From Schaalia hyovaginalis (GTDB lineage: Bacteria > Actinomycetota > Actinomycetes > Actinomycetales > Actinomycetaceae), in assembly GCF_014208035.1 (NCBI RefSeq), contig NZ_JACHMK010000001.1, forward strand, positions 1,674,001 through 1,738,000: a stretch of 64,000 bases of DNA. The letters are read 5' to 3'. Shown here in pieces: positions 1 through 7,148 of this stretch. How positions within the stretch are numbered: position 1 is the stretch's first letter; each line of letters starts with the position of its first letter. The notes below the pieces were generated by a model. The model ran no database searches. It had not been told where the DNA came from and saw nothing but the letters and a program-made list of their open reading frames with translations. Position numbers and translations under genes: made by a program.

Positions 1-2
1 CC

Positions 3-476
3 CAAAACGAATACGACCATGTGAATCTCAATCTGCCCGAAGGCTGGTCCATCGTCCAGACGTCCACGCCCGACTCCTTCCTCGCCACGGCCAGCGAAGG
101 CGAAAGCGGCGGCGCGATTCGCATCAACCGATGGTCACCGCAGTCTCTCTCCTTTGTCTATAACTACCCCGATGAGGTTCCCTTCGACATCGACCTCGCC
201 GCCCACTACCGCGAGAGCATCTCCTCGGCCGAGCAGCACAAAGAAACAGCAGAGGTGACAGAACTATCTCCCCGCACGATCGGCGGCGTCCACGCCCTCG
301 GATTCTCCCTCATGTGGACGAGGGCAGACGACCCCCACTACGCGCAAGCCTGGATTCTCGCGCGCCACGACGGCATTTGGGATGTTTCTGCCCGCTCCGC
401 AACCGGTGGCGACTCCCTCTCCCCCGAAGTCCTCGCCGCCCTCGACTCCATTTCCTGGACCCCGGCAGGATCGTGA
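3..476 (+). CDS. Putative secreted lipoprotein, 3' part (upstream tandem copy)
   Basis: This is the C-terminal part of a protein whose beginning lies before the window; the frame is open from base 3. It is nearly the same, residue for residue, as the complete neighbour at 535-1191, so it is one copy of a tandem gene duplication. By analogy with that copy, the missing part should carry a lipoprotein signal peptide. The visible domain has a hydrophobic-aromatic pattern (PEGWSIVQ near the front, YAQAWILARHDGIW near the end) that loosely recalls small LpqN/PsbP-like lipoproteins; this is a structural impression only. No catalytic motif is visible. The two copies differ mainly by a two-residue length change near the start and scattered substitutions. 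Confidence 0.7.
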   Translation, partial: QNEYDHVNLNLPEGWSIVQTSTPDSFLATASEGESGGAIRINRWSPQSLSFVYNYPDEVPFDIDLAAHYRESISSAEQHKETAEVTELSPRTIGGVHALGFSLMWTRADDPHYAQAWILARHDGIWDVSARSATGGDSLSPEVLAALDSISWTPAGS

Positions 477-534
477 GTATGTGCTTCGTGCGGGTCGGGC
501 ACGCGAGCATGAGACACCGACGATGGGAGTGTTG

Positions 535-1191
535 ATGAATGATTTGCACCGCTCCCCGAATCAGGGGCGAAAGTCCGCCCCGCGCTTCGGCCTCGCCCTC
601 GCCGTCGTATTCGCGGCGGCTGCAGGGCTCACCTCCTGCAGCCCGGCCCCCACATCCTCGATGTCTGCCAAGGAGTCCCCCATGTCCACCCCGATGATCG
701 TCAGCATCACCCAAAACGAATACGACCATGTGAATCTCACTCTGCCCGAAGGCTGGGCTATCGTCCAGAATGCGGCGACCAGGCCCGACTCCTTCCTCGC
801 CACGGCCAGCGAAGGCGAAAGCGGCGGCGCGATTCGCATCAACCGATGGTCACCGGAGAATCTCGCCTTCTCCTTCAACTACCCCGATGAGGTTCCCTTC
901 GACATCGACCTCACCGCCCACTACCGCGAGAGCATCTCCTCGGCCGAGCAGCACGAGGAGACTGCGGACGTACAAGAACTTCCCGCCCGCACCATCGGCG
1001 ATGCCCACGCCCTCGGATTCTCCCTCATGTGGACAAGGGCAGACGACCCCCACTACGCGCAAGCCTGGATTCTCGCGCGCCACGACGGCATTTGGAATGT
1101 TTCTGCCCGCTCCGCAACCGGTGGCGACTCCCTCTCCCCCGAAGTCCTCACCGCCCTCGACTCCATTTCCTGGACCCCGGCAGGATCGTGA
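535..1191 (+). CDS. Putative lipoprotein, 218 aa (downstream tandem copy)
   Basis: The ATG at 535 is preceded by GGGAG at a spacing of five bases, so it is preferred over upstream in-frame starts. Residues 1-37 form a lipoprotein signal peptide: a positively charged start, an Ala-rich hydrophobic stretch and the lipobox LTSC. A short Ser/Pro linker follows, then a domain of about 160 residues that duplicates the upstream gene. The protein is expected to be anchored on the outer face of the membrane. The function is not recognised; no enzyme motif is visible. The gap between the copies contains only the signal-peptide region of this copy, as expected for unequal tandem duplication. A truncated sugar kinase and IS remnants follow. 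Confidence 0.75.
   Translation: MNDLHRSPNQGRKSAPRFGLALAVVFAAAAGLTSCSPAPTSSMSAKESPMSTPMIVSITQNEYDHVNLTLPEGWAIVQNAATRPDSFLATASEGESGGAIRINRWSPENLAFSFNYPDEVPFDIDLTAHYRESISSAEQHEETADVQELPARTIGDAHALGFSLMWTRADDPHYAQAWILARHDGIWNVSARSATGGDSLSPEVLTALDSISWTPAGS
710..1191 (+). repeat. Long direct repeat, second copy of bases 1-476
   Basis: Bases 710-1191 repeat bases 1-476 with a 6-bp insertion near base 765 and scattered substitutions; long stretches are identical. The match ends at the stop codons of the two lipoprotein genes, after which the sequences diverge. The repeat is a fairly recent tandem duplication covering the mature domain. Confidence 0.85.
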
Positions 1192-1317
1192 ACACCCAGA
1201 CCACGCCAGAACCCAGGCCAGCACAAGAAGCAGCACCGCACGGCACGCGAAGACCCCGCAGAACACATCGCCCGCACCGAGGGTCAACACCGCCTTCAAC
1301 TCAACAACCGAAGTCTC

Positions 1318-1675
1318 TTAGGCTGCCCTCCCCGCCACCACCGGACCAGCCCAAACCCGCGCGTTCGTGGAGGCGGCCATGCGACCGCCCGGGTGCTCGA
1401 TGATCGAGGAGATCGCGGGTTCGCGCACCGAGGATGCCGGATCGGCGGCATCGCGCACATCGACCCGGCAATTCACGAGGTCTTGGGCGAGGGTTCTCGC
1501 GATCGCGCCCTCGCCCAGGGCAGTGAGGAGGGTGACCGCCGAGGGCGCGCCGGCGCTCGGACCGGGCCGCAGGGCCTCGAGGGCCGCGATGGCGACTGCG
1601 GCGTTCGTCGCGGGGCCGCCTGCCGCCATCGCGTGGTTGACGCAGGTCGTCTTCTGCTTCGGATCGGTCAAGTCT
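1318..1675 (-). pseudogene. PfkB-family carbohydrate kinase fragment
   Basis: An internal fragment of about 117 codons resembles the N-terminal half of ribokinase/PfkB sugar kinases: the substrate-binding segment AGGPATNAAVAIAAL, then VTLLTALGEG, then PAISSIIEHPGGR and ASTNA. The true N-terminus is missing, because the frame runs into IS256-type sequence near 1680, and the C-terminal nucleotide-binding half with its GAGD motif is absent. A kinase gene therefore seems to have been cut by IS-linked rearrangement and then deleted. Family assignment rests on these motifs by eye. The 126 bases between this fragment and the lipoprotein gene at 1191 show nothing recognisable. Confidence 0.6.
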
Positions 1676-1689
1676 TGTGTTGTGGTGTT

Positions 1690-2613
1690 ACTTGTTTAGG
1701 TGGTGAGGGGGGTGGGGTTTGGTGCTTTTGTGCTGGTCGGTGGGGGTGTGGATGAGTTTGCGTATGGGGTGTCGGAGAAGTAGCGGTGTTCGCCGTATTG
1801 CCATTCCTTGTGCTGTTCGAGCAGGACTGCGCCGATGAGGGGGTTTGCGGGTTGGCGGTCGGGGAAGATCTGGACGAGGTCGGCGCGGCGCTTGATTTCG
1901 CACTTGAGCCGCTCGATGGGGGTGTTGGACCAGACCTTTTGCCAGTGCTCTGGTGTGAGGGTCGCGAAGGCGGTGAGGTCGGCCTCGGCGTCGGTGAGCA
2001 TCTGGGCGATCTGGGGGAAGGAAACGGCCAGGGAGTCGCTAACCGCCCGCTATTGAGCGGTGACGGCCCTTGTGCGCGGTCTGAGCGAAGATCGTGGAGA
2101 TCAGCTCTAGGAACAGGTAGGGGAACCAGGTGTGGTCGAGGCGGCGTGTCGGGAAGCGGGCGACGGCTTCGTCGATCTCGGTGCAGATCCGCGACACGGT
2201 CGAACGGCTGATACCGGTCTCGTTGCTCAGGGCTCGCACCAGCTGGTCGACTTTACGGGTCACGCCCGTCGATCCAGGCTTTGCAGATCAGTGCGTACAG
2301 GGGCCTTGTCGACCCTCTTTTGAGGAGACAGTAGACGGGGGGGAAGAAGGATCCTTCCTTCAACTTGGGGATCACCAGTTCCACCTCGCCAGCCGGGGTC
2401 GCCAGCGTCTTGGGGCGCGTCCCGTTACGCCGGGTCGTGCGCTCGGGGGCCTGCTCGTGCCGGGCCGCACCAATCCTCGCGCTCGCTTCAGCGTTGATCA
2501 GGTCCTGCAGTCCCGCCTGCAGCATCGGTCAGAACACGCCCGAGTGGACGAGGTCGGGATCGGTCAGGCCTTCCTGGATCAACGCGAACAAGGCGGGCGA
2601 ATCAATAGCGCTG
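1690..2613 (-). mobile_element. Degraded IS256-family (Mutator-type) transposase
   Basis: Three pieces in different frames read in the order of an IS256-family transposase. The N-terminal piece (2613 to about 2260) has ALFALIQEGLTDPDLVHSGVF, an in-frame TGA near 2530, then RTTRRNGTRPKTLATPAGEV. The middle piece (2263-2039) has KVDQLVRALSNETGISRSTVSRIC. The C-terminal piece (2001-1696) has HWQKVWSNTPIERLKCEIKRR. The catalytic segment between 'WFPYLFL' and 'STIFAQ' is deleted, so the DDE triad is gone. With one stop, two frame changes and an internal deletion the element cannot transpose by itself. Its left end abuts the sugar-kinase fragment and its right end abuts an IS110 remnant. Confidence 0.85.
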
Positions 2614-2639
2614 CCGTCTCAGCCACGCGCCGTGGGCGC

Positions 2640-3183
2640 CTACCCAGGCCGGAGCCCGAGTAGATGATCCCATGGCCCAGCAAGGGCTTCGACAACCGGT
2701 GTCGGGCTCGCATCAGATCGGAGCAGCAGTCTTCCCGGGCCCTGACAAGGTCACGAGCCGCTTCGGTGAACTCATCGAGGACCGTCACTGCCGTGAACGC
2801 GTCCAGCCAGAGCAACGCTGAGAGGTGTTCAGCATCGATCGCATCGGTCTTCACCCGCGACCCCGAAGGGCGCTGCAGCTTGGACGGGGCCGCGACGACC
2901 GTCCGGATATCGTTGCTCAGCAGCACCCTGGCGAGGCCGTATCCAGTCGGGCCGGCCTCGTAGATCGCCGCGACCGGGCCGGGCAGGGGCTTGATCCAGC
3001 CGGTGACTTCAGCGGGGGTCGGCATAGTCGGGCTTTGAAGATTTCTCCGGTCTGGACGTCCATCGCGTGCGCCACCGCGGAGCGGGCATGCACGTCCAGG
3101 CCGGCACTCGTACGCCCGGTAAACACCAGGGCCCCACGTATATCGGAAAGGCCAGACAGGCCGCCCCCTGTCCGGCAATCCAT
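2640..3183 (-). mobile_element. Degraded IS110-family transposase, N-terminal half
   Basis: The N-terminal part of a DEDD-type IS110-family transposase is visible. RTSAGLDVHARSAVAHAMDV (about 3125-3065) is in one frame. After a frameshift near 3030 it continues as VAAIYEAGPTGYGLARVL and SRVKTDAIDAEHLSALL, down to RHRLSKPLLGHGIIYSG near 2655. The C-terminal half with the Ser-containing domain is absent; IS256-type sequence begins within 40 bases. The element is a truncated, frameshifted pseudogene, probably broken by the neighbouring IS256 element. The 127 bases upstream of it, up to the tRNA-Arg gene, hold no recognisable feature. Confidence 0.85.
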
Positions 3184-3310
3184 GAATCATTGCGCGACAA
3201 GGCCCCGGGCTGCCAGAGCCCCCGCCCCCGATCGAGATCACCCACACCGCCTAGCCGGGCACAACAAGAGCCCCTGAGCAACATTTACACTGGTCAGAGG
3301 CCCTTTCTTG

Positions 3311-3383
3311 CGCCCCCGACAGGACTCGAACCTGCAACCTCGGGATTAGAAGGCCCTTGCTCTATCCATTGAGCTACGGAGGC
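3311..3383 (-). tRNA. tRNA-Arg (anticodon UCU)
   Basis: On the minus strand a 73-nt cloverleaf is readable. The acceptor arm GCCTCCG pairs with CGGGGGC (one G-T pair) with discriminator G. The D arm is GCTC...GAGC, the anticodon loop CTTCTAA gives anticodon TCT, and the T arm contains GGTTCGAGTCC. CCA is not encoded. It marks the edge of the IS-rich stretch and could have served as an integration target, although no att duplicate was seen. Confidence 0.95.
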
Positions 3384-3478
3384 GTGGCGCCTTCGCGCCA
3401 TGGTCAAGGATAGCCGCGAAGGGCGGGCGGCCCAAAGCAGGGCGCGCCCCGCCGCTGCGCCGTATTCGAATGCCCGGC

Positions 3479-3769
3479 CTACTCCACCGCAGTGAGGAAG
3501 GTGAGCTGGGACTCCGGTTCTTCGATGATCTCGTTGAGGCGCGCGTTGAAGACGGTCCCGTAGGGCATCGACATGTGGGCCTGGAAGGCCTCCTCGTCGC
3601 GGTACTTCTCGAAGACGACGAAGGCGCGGGGGTCGTCGGTCTCGCGATGCGGCTCGAAGACGATGTTGCCGGGCTCGGTCCGCACGTCGCGCGCGAGGCC
3701 CGCGATCATCTCGGCGACTTCATCCTCGAATCCGGGCTTCGCAGTGAAACGGGCGATGAGGATCACCAT
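3479..3769 (-). CDS. Antibiotic biosynthesis monooxygenase (ABM) family protein
   Basis: This 96-residue protein is about the length of a single ABM domain. It starts MVILIARFTAKPG and has the family pattern of a beta strand, a long helix (FEDEVAEMIAGLARDV), then FVVFEKYRDEEAFQAHM. Relatives such as YgiN are dimeric ferredoxin-like proteins that oxidise quinols or small aromatics without cofactor. The substrate here is unknown. The start is preceded by AAGGAGATCGGC, a good ribosome binding site. It stands alone, downstream on the same strand of a frameshifted membrane-protein remnant. Confidence 0.8.
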   Translation of the reverse strand: MVILIARFTAKPGFEDEVAEMIAGLARDVRTEPGNIVFEPHRETDDPRAFVVFEKYRDEEAFQAHMSMPYGTVFNARLNEIIEEPESQLTFLTAVE

Positions 3770-3801
3770 GCCGATCTCCTTTGATCCGTGATCTGGCCTG
3801 A

Positions 3802-4046
3802 TCAGCGCGCCGGTCCCGGCGCCCTCACGATCATTCTAGGCGTCGGCACGAGCTTCTCGAGGCTCGCGAGCAGCGGGAAGAGGAGCACCGATACGCCGCC
3901 CGCAGCGACGAGGAAGACGAGCACCAATGCAGCCGCCCGGGGGGGGAACGGCTGCTGAGGAGCAGGGCCACGTGGGGGATCGCTGCGAGTCCGCCGATGA
4001 CGAAGGCGAAAGGCATTCCAGAAATGCCCGGCGAGAGGATCCGCAA
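3802..4046 (-). pseudogene. Small membrane-protein remnant with G8 frameshift tract
   Basis: In one frame the minus strand reads a hydrophobic segment (MPFAFVIGGLAAIPHVALLL, about 4019-3960). It then meets eight consecutive C residues (G8 on the plus strand, 3939-3946). One additional C would restore a frame reading AAALVLVFLVAAGGVSVLLF and stopping at 3802. The intact version would have two transmembrane helices. The family is not recognised; it may be the tail of a transporter. It could be a dead gene, a sequencing error in the homopolymer, or a tract-switched gene. Confidence 0.35.
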
Positions 4047-4100
4047 CGCCGCTTCACCGGGGGTGGCGGATCTTGCTAAAGCGGAGAGCCGGACAAAAGG

Positions 4101-4130
4101 GAAAAGGCCCGGCGCTGCTGCGCCGGGCCC
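4101..4130 (-). terminator. Intrinsic terminator downstream of rpmF
   Basis: A 10-bp perfect GC-rich stem (GGCCCGGCGC paired with GCGCCGGGCC, four-base loop) is followed on the minus strand by CTTTTCCCTTTT. It lies 16 bases after the rpmF stop codon and would end the rpmF transcript. Confidence 0.8.
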
Positions 4131-4145
4131 TTTGCGGAATCGAGG

Positions 4146-4316
4146 TCAGGCCTCGACGTCCAGCAGACCCTTCTTGTACGCCTTCGCCAGACGACGCGGA
4201 ATACGGACCTCGCGGCCGGCAACCTTGATGTTGTCCAGACCGGTGAGGTCAGCCTTCCACGAGGAACGGCGAGTGCGGGTGTTCGCACGGGACATCTTTC
4301 GCTTCGGAACTGCCAT
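4146..4316 (-). CDS. rpmF: 50S ribosomal protein L32 (zinc-free form)
   Basis: This 56-residue protein begins [20 protein letters not shown], the hallmark of L32, a small protein of the large ribosomal subunit. It contains no cysteine, so it belongs to the zinc-independent (C-) class rather than the form with paired CxxC zinc ligands. A ribosome binding site (GGGAGGCACGAC) precedes the ATG, and an intrinsic terminator follows. It is separated by 223 bases from the zinc-free ribosomal cluster upstream and may share its regulation, but no second Zur-type box was recognised in that gap, which otherwise shows nothing clear. Confidence 0.93.
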   Translation of the reverse strand: MAVPKRKMSRANTRTRRSSWKADLTGLDNIKVAGREVRIPRRLAKAYKKGLLDVEA

Positions 4317-4539
4317 TGTCGTGCCTCCCCTCTCTTCTCGTGAGTCGTGTGGTCGGTTGGTGGCCCGAGGGCCGCCGCCCGACGCTCAGCGCCGCGAGAA
4401 GGACCCGACCGGCCCGTTCCCACTGACGGCAACCCGAAAAGCTTAGCACGGCGCGCGCGAAGCCCTGTAGCCCGCCGCGAGTGCGCACAATGCGATCCTC
4501 GCTACAAAATCGGGCGCGTCGCACCGGCGCACCGCCGCT

Positions 4540-4662
4540 TCAGCCCTGACGGGCCTTGAGCCTCGGGTTCTTCTTGTTGATGACGTAGAGGTGACCGCGG
4601 CGGCGCACGACGACGGAGCCGGGCTGCTTGGCGAGCGATCGCAGGGATGCGCGAACCTTCAT
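4540..4662 (-). CDS. rpmJ: 50S ribosomal protein L36, zinc-free paralog
   Basis: This 40-residue protein reads [20 protein letters not shown] and ends [10 protein letters not shown], typical of the alternative L36 that lacks the CxxC...CxxxxH zinc ribbon. Its ATG overlaps the stop codon of rpmE2 (ATGA), so the two are translationally coupled. It is the last gene of the rpmB-rpmG-rpsN-rpmE2-rpmJ series controlled from the Zur-type box at 5820. Zinc-free paralogs replace the zinc-binding ribosomal proteins when zinc is scarce (family knowledge). Confidence 0.93.
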   Translation of the reverse strand: MKVRASLRSLAKQPGSVVVRRRGHLYVINKKNPRLKARQG

Positions 4663-4937
4663 GCCCGTGCCTCCTGACGATCGGCCTTCGTGTAGCGGTC
4701 GCCGTAGCGGGCGCGGAACTTCTCGACCCGGCCGGCGGTGTCGACGAGTCGGGACTTGCCGGTCCAGAAGGGGTGGGAGGCCGAGGAGATCTCGACGTCG
4801 ATGACGGGATAGGTGTTCCCGTCCTCCCATTCGATGGTCTGATCGGAGGTGAGGGTCGATCGGGTGAGGAACGCGAAGTCGGCGCCGCGGTCCCTGAAGA
4901 CGACTCTGTGGTAGTCGGGGTGGATTCCCGGTTTCAT
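4659..4937 (-). CDS. rpmE2: 50S ribosomal protein L31 type B (zinc-free)
   Basis: This 92-residue protein starts [16 protein letters not shown] and contains [11 protein letters not shown], the type B signature in which the CxxC zinc ligands of type A are replaced (no cysteine in the protein). AAAGGAGATTCCC precedes the ATG. It overlaps rpmJ by four bases. A zinc-binding L31 (rpmE) is also present at 50357-50578, so the genome holds both members of the classic zinc-dependent pair. Replacement of type A by type B frees stored zinc during starvation (known from Bacillus and Streptomyces). Confidence 0.95.
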   Translation of the reverse strand: MKPGIHPDYHRVVFRDRGADFAFLTRSTLTSDQTIEWEDGNTYPVIDVEISSASHPFWTGKSRLVDTAGRVEKFRARYGDRYTKADRQEARA

Positions 4938-5037
4938 GGGAATCTCCTTTCTCGTGTTCGGATGCGCCCCGTCCCGGCGGGGCCGCAGGCCGCCGAGGCC
5001 CTCGGGCATCGGCTCGTCGGCGCCGCGGACGAGGGCG

Positions 5038-5343
5038 TCACCAGGAGGACTTGACGACGCCGGGGAGTTCGCCGCGCAGCGCCATGGATCGGAATTGAAC
5101 GCGCGAGAGGCCGAATCGGCGGAGGTACCCCCTCGGTCGGCCGTCGGTGACGCCCCGCCCTCGCAGGCGGGTCGGCGAGGCGTTGCGGGGCAGGGCGTGC
5201 AGGGCCCGCATCGCCGCCTCCCGCTCCTGCGCGGATGAATTCGGGTTCACGGATGCGGCTTTGAGCTGCGCTCGGCGCTCGGCGTACTTCTCGACGACGC
5301 GCTCGCGCTGGAGGTTCCGGGCGATCTTGGATTTCTTGGCCAT
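5038..5343 (-). CDS. rpsN: 30S ribosomal protein S14, zinc-free form
   Basis: This 101-residue protein starts [17 protein letters not shown] and ends with the S14 core [14 protein letters not shown] and [14 protein letters not shown]. The 101-residue length and lack of CxxC pairs mark the long zinc-independent class; the zinc form is about 61 residues. It lies between rpmG and rpmE2 in the zinc-free ribosomal operon. It binds 16S rRNA in the head of the small subunit. Confidence 0.95.
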   Translation of the reverse strand: MAKKSKIARNLQRERVVEKYAERRAQLKAASVNPNSSAQEREAAMRALHALPRNASPTRLRGRGVTDGRPRGYLRRFGLSRVQFRSMALRGELPGVVKSSW

Positions 5344-5344
5344 G

Positions 5345-5515
5345 TCAGCGGGTCTCCACGAATTCGACGTGCTTGCGGGCGATGGGGTCGTACTTGCGGA
5401 TCCGCATCCGATCGGGCGTGTTGCGGCGGTTCTTGGTGGTGACGTAGCGGTATCCGGTTCCCGCCGTCGATTGCAGGGTGATGATCGGACGCAGGTCCTT
5501 GCTCTTCGCGGCCAT
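5345..5515 (-). CDS. rpmG: 50S ribosomal protein L33, zinc-free form
   Basis: This 56-residue protein starts [20 protein letters not shown] and ends LRKYDP-type [16 protein letters not shown], the L33 signature. It has no cysteine, so it is the zinc-independent class. Its ATG overlaps the rpmB stop codon (ATGA) and its stop lies one base before the rpsN start, so it sits in a tightly coupled operon downstream of the Zur-type box. Confidence 0.93.
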   Translation of the reverse strand: MAAKSKDLRPIITLQSTAGTGYRYVTTKNRRNTPDRMRIRKYDPIARKHVEFVETR

Positions 5516-5751
5516 CAGAACTTCTCCCCTCTGGCGCGCATGTCGGCGACGACCGCCTCGATTCCGCGCTTATCGATGGTCTTGATCCCCCTCGCGGACA
5601 GGGTGAGCGTGATCGTGCGCCCGAGGGAGGGCACCCAATAGCGCTTCTTCTGGACGTTGACGTCCCAGCGTCTCTTCGTCTTCCTGTGCGAGTGCGAGAC
5701 GGCGTTGCCGAAGCCCGGCGTTGTGCCGAGCACCTGGCAGGTTCTGCTCAC
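5515..5751 (-). CDS. rpmB: 50S ribosomal protein L28, zinc-free form
   Basis: The GTG at 5751 is chosen because it gives the family-standard start ([20 protein letters not shown]) and a normal length of 78 residues, and AAGGAC lies upstream. The body [18 protein letters not shown] and the end are typical of L28. The one cysteine is not part of a zinc motif. It is the first gene of the rpmB-rpmG-rpsN-rpmE2-rpmJ operon. The Zur-type palindrome at 5820-5834 lies about 70 bases upstream, inside the predicted promoter. Confidence 0.93.
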   Translation of the reverse strand: MSRTCQVLGTTPGFGNAVSHSHRKTKRRWDVNVQKKRYWVPSLGRTITLTLSARGIKTIDKRGIEAVVADMRARGEKF

Positions 5752-5811
5752 GGCGCGTCCTTTCGTCGATTCGGGTCGCAAGTTCGCGACTCGTACGTGC
5801 CCGGAACCAGT

Positions 5812-5836
5812 TATAGTATTGAGAATCATTCTCATG
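5812..5836. promoter_or_regulatory. Zur-type operator in a divergent promoter
   Basis: TGAGAATCATTCTCA (5820-5834) is a perfect palindrome around C5827 and matches the form of actinobacterial Zur boxes. On the minus strand it fills the spacer between TTGCAT and CTATAA (17 bases), a plausible promoter for rpmB. On the plus strand TATAGT (5812-5817) would place a start site inside the box for the CobW-like gene. Zinc-loaded repressor bound here would silence both directions. Zur identity is inferred from box form and target genes. Confidence 0.8.
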
Positions 5837-5859
5837 CAAGCGCTGAGCGAAGGATCACG

Positions 5860-6912
5860 ATGCGACTGAGTTCCCTCTCCTCCCCCTCCCCCATGCTCCG
5901 CACGGCGGGCCTCCTCGCCGCCTCGGACATCGCGCCCGCCCTCGTCGTCGACATCGACGAGGACGGCGTCTCAATGCGCCTCATCGAAGGATTCGAGGAA
6001 ATCGAACGCCGAGAAGTCCCCCTCGCGCACGCCTGCATGTCCTGCTCCCTCCGCGAGGGCGTCATCCCCTGGCTCGTCGAACTGCGCGACGCCGGCCTCG
6101 AGCGGCTCATCCTCGTCCTGCCCGTCAACGTCGAAGCACTGACCTGCATCCCCGCCCTCGCGGACCTCACCGCGCCCTCGCAGATCCTCGAAGGAGTCGA
6201 AGTCTGCACCCAGGCGCACCTCGTCGACCTCGCTCAGGCCTCCGAGGACCTCTTCGCCCACGTCCCCCTCGAGGACCTAGGCTTGGCGATCTTCGAGGGC
6301 GACGAGCGCTGCACCGGCGAAGTCCTCATGAACGGCGTGGGCTACGCCGACCTCATCATCGCCCTCGGCGAGGAGGGCCTCGGCCTCGACCTCGTCGAGC
6401 ATTTGCGGGCCTTCGACTCCCTCATGATCCGCCACCTCGACGAGCTCAGCCCAGAACTCCTCTTCGACACACTCCACGATCCCGACGGCGCGATCGCTCG
6501 CATCCACCCGGCTTCGACCGAAGCCTGGGGCGGCCCCGGCGAAAGGGGCGTGTGGACCCTCGATCTCCACTCGGAGCGCCCCTTCCATCCGGAACGACTC
6601 GCATCCGCGGCGACGAGCCTCGCACCCATGGGCGTCTGCGCCAGGGGATGCTTCTGGCTGCCCAGCCGCCCGACGATGATCGGTGCCTGGGAGGTCTCGG
6701 GCGGACGCGTCCAAGTGGGACGCGCGGGCGAATGGACGCAGGACGCCTACACGCACATCATCATCACCGGAACCGGGCCGGATTCGCTGAAGGACGAGCT
6801 CACGCGCGCCTTCAACGATCTCCTCATGACGCCCGAGGAGATGGCCGGGGCCCTCGCCTTCGTAGGAGCCGATGACGGCCTCGCCGACTGGTTCGGCCCC
6901 GAGGAGGAATGA
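5860..6912 (+). CDS. COG0523/CobW-like protein lacking the GTPase P-loop
   Basis: The ATG at 5860 has AAGGA six bases upstream and follows the Zur-type box directly. The 350-residue protein has [11 protein letters not shown] near residues 58-67, matching the CxCC metal-binding segment of COG0523 metallochaperones. It also has a clear CobW C-terminal domain at about 225-340 ([35 protein letters not shown]). The N-terminal GxxGxGKT Walker A motif expected before the metal motif is absent; the corresponding segment reads [16 protein letters not shown]. Zur-controlled family members pass zinc to client proteins using GTP, so this one either does not use GTP or works with another subunit. The divergent arrangement with zinc-free ribosomal genes supports a zinc-starvation role. 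Confidence 0.8.
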   Translation: MRLSSLSSPSPMLRTAGLLAASDIAPALVVDIDEDGVSMRLIEGFEEIERREVPLAHACMSCSLREGVIPWLVELRDAGLERLILVLPVNVEALTCIPALADLTAPSQILEGVEVCTQAHLVDLAQASEDLFAHVPLEDLGLAIFEGDERCTGEVLMNGVGYADLIIALGEEGLGLDLVEHLRAFDSLMIRHLDELSPELLFDTLHDPDGAIARIHPASTEAWGGPGERGVWTLDLHSERPFHPERLASAATSLAPMGVCARGCFWLPSRPTMIGAWEVSGGRVQVGRAGEWTQDAYTHIIITGTGPDSLKDELTRAFNDLLMTPEEMAGALAFVGADDGLADWFGPEEE

Positions 6913-6979
6913 TCCCGGCGCCGAGGGCGCCGAAGCGCATATCCTGGCCGGGTACGCACGAGCCCGCCCGGAGGAGCCC

Positions 6980-7147
6980 ATGAACACCGCCAGTCTCGAA
7001 TCCCTCGAGGAGACCCGCGAGTCCGCGTGGGCGGGGCGGCCCGAGCTCATGAAGCGCGGCGAAGACGGGGCCTATCGGCTCATTGAGTACCCCGACCGCA
7101 CACCCTTCGCCTTCATCATTGACGCGCGCAAGTCGCAAAGCCTCTGA
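6980..7147 (+). CDS. Small hypothetical protein, 55 aa
   Basis: The ATG at 6980 has a strong ribosome binding site (GGAGGAG) four bases upstream, and TATCCT at about 6940 could serve as a -10 element. The product is a short, charged, soluble peptide (MNTASLESLEETRES at the start, PFAFIIDARKSQ near the end) without signal peptide, cysteine or membrane segment. The stop codon lies one base before the start of the YigZ gene, suggesting translational coupling. No family is recognised. The good start region and the coupling are the reasons for calling it a gene. Confidence 0.55.
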   Translation: MNTASLESLEETRESAWAGRPELMKRGEDGAYRLIEYPDRTPFAFIIDARKSQSL

Positions 7148-7148
7148 G

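Noticed and set aside
1696..3247. A functional composite transposon formed by the two IS elements.
   Set aside because: Both transposases are broken, belong to different families and lack matching ends.
3067..3372. Plus-strand frame ending in a PPTGLEPATSGLEG-like peptide.
   Set aside because: It is the antisense reading of the tRNA-Arg gene, a common false annotation.
3311..3383. tRNA-Arg as a genomic-island attachment site.
   Set aside because: No duplicated tRNA 3' end was found near the IS remnants and no integrase is present.
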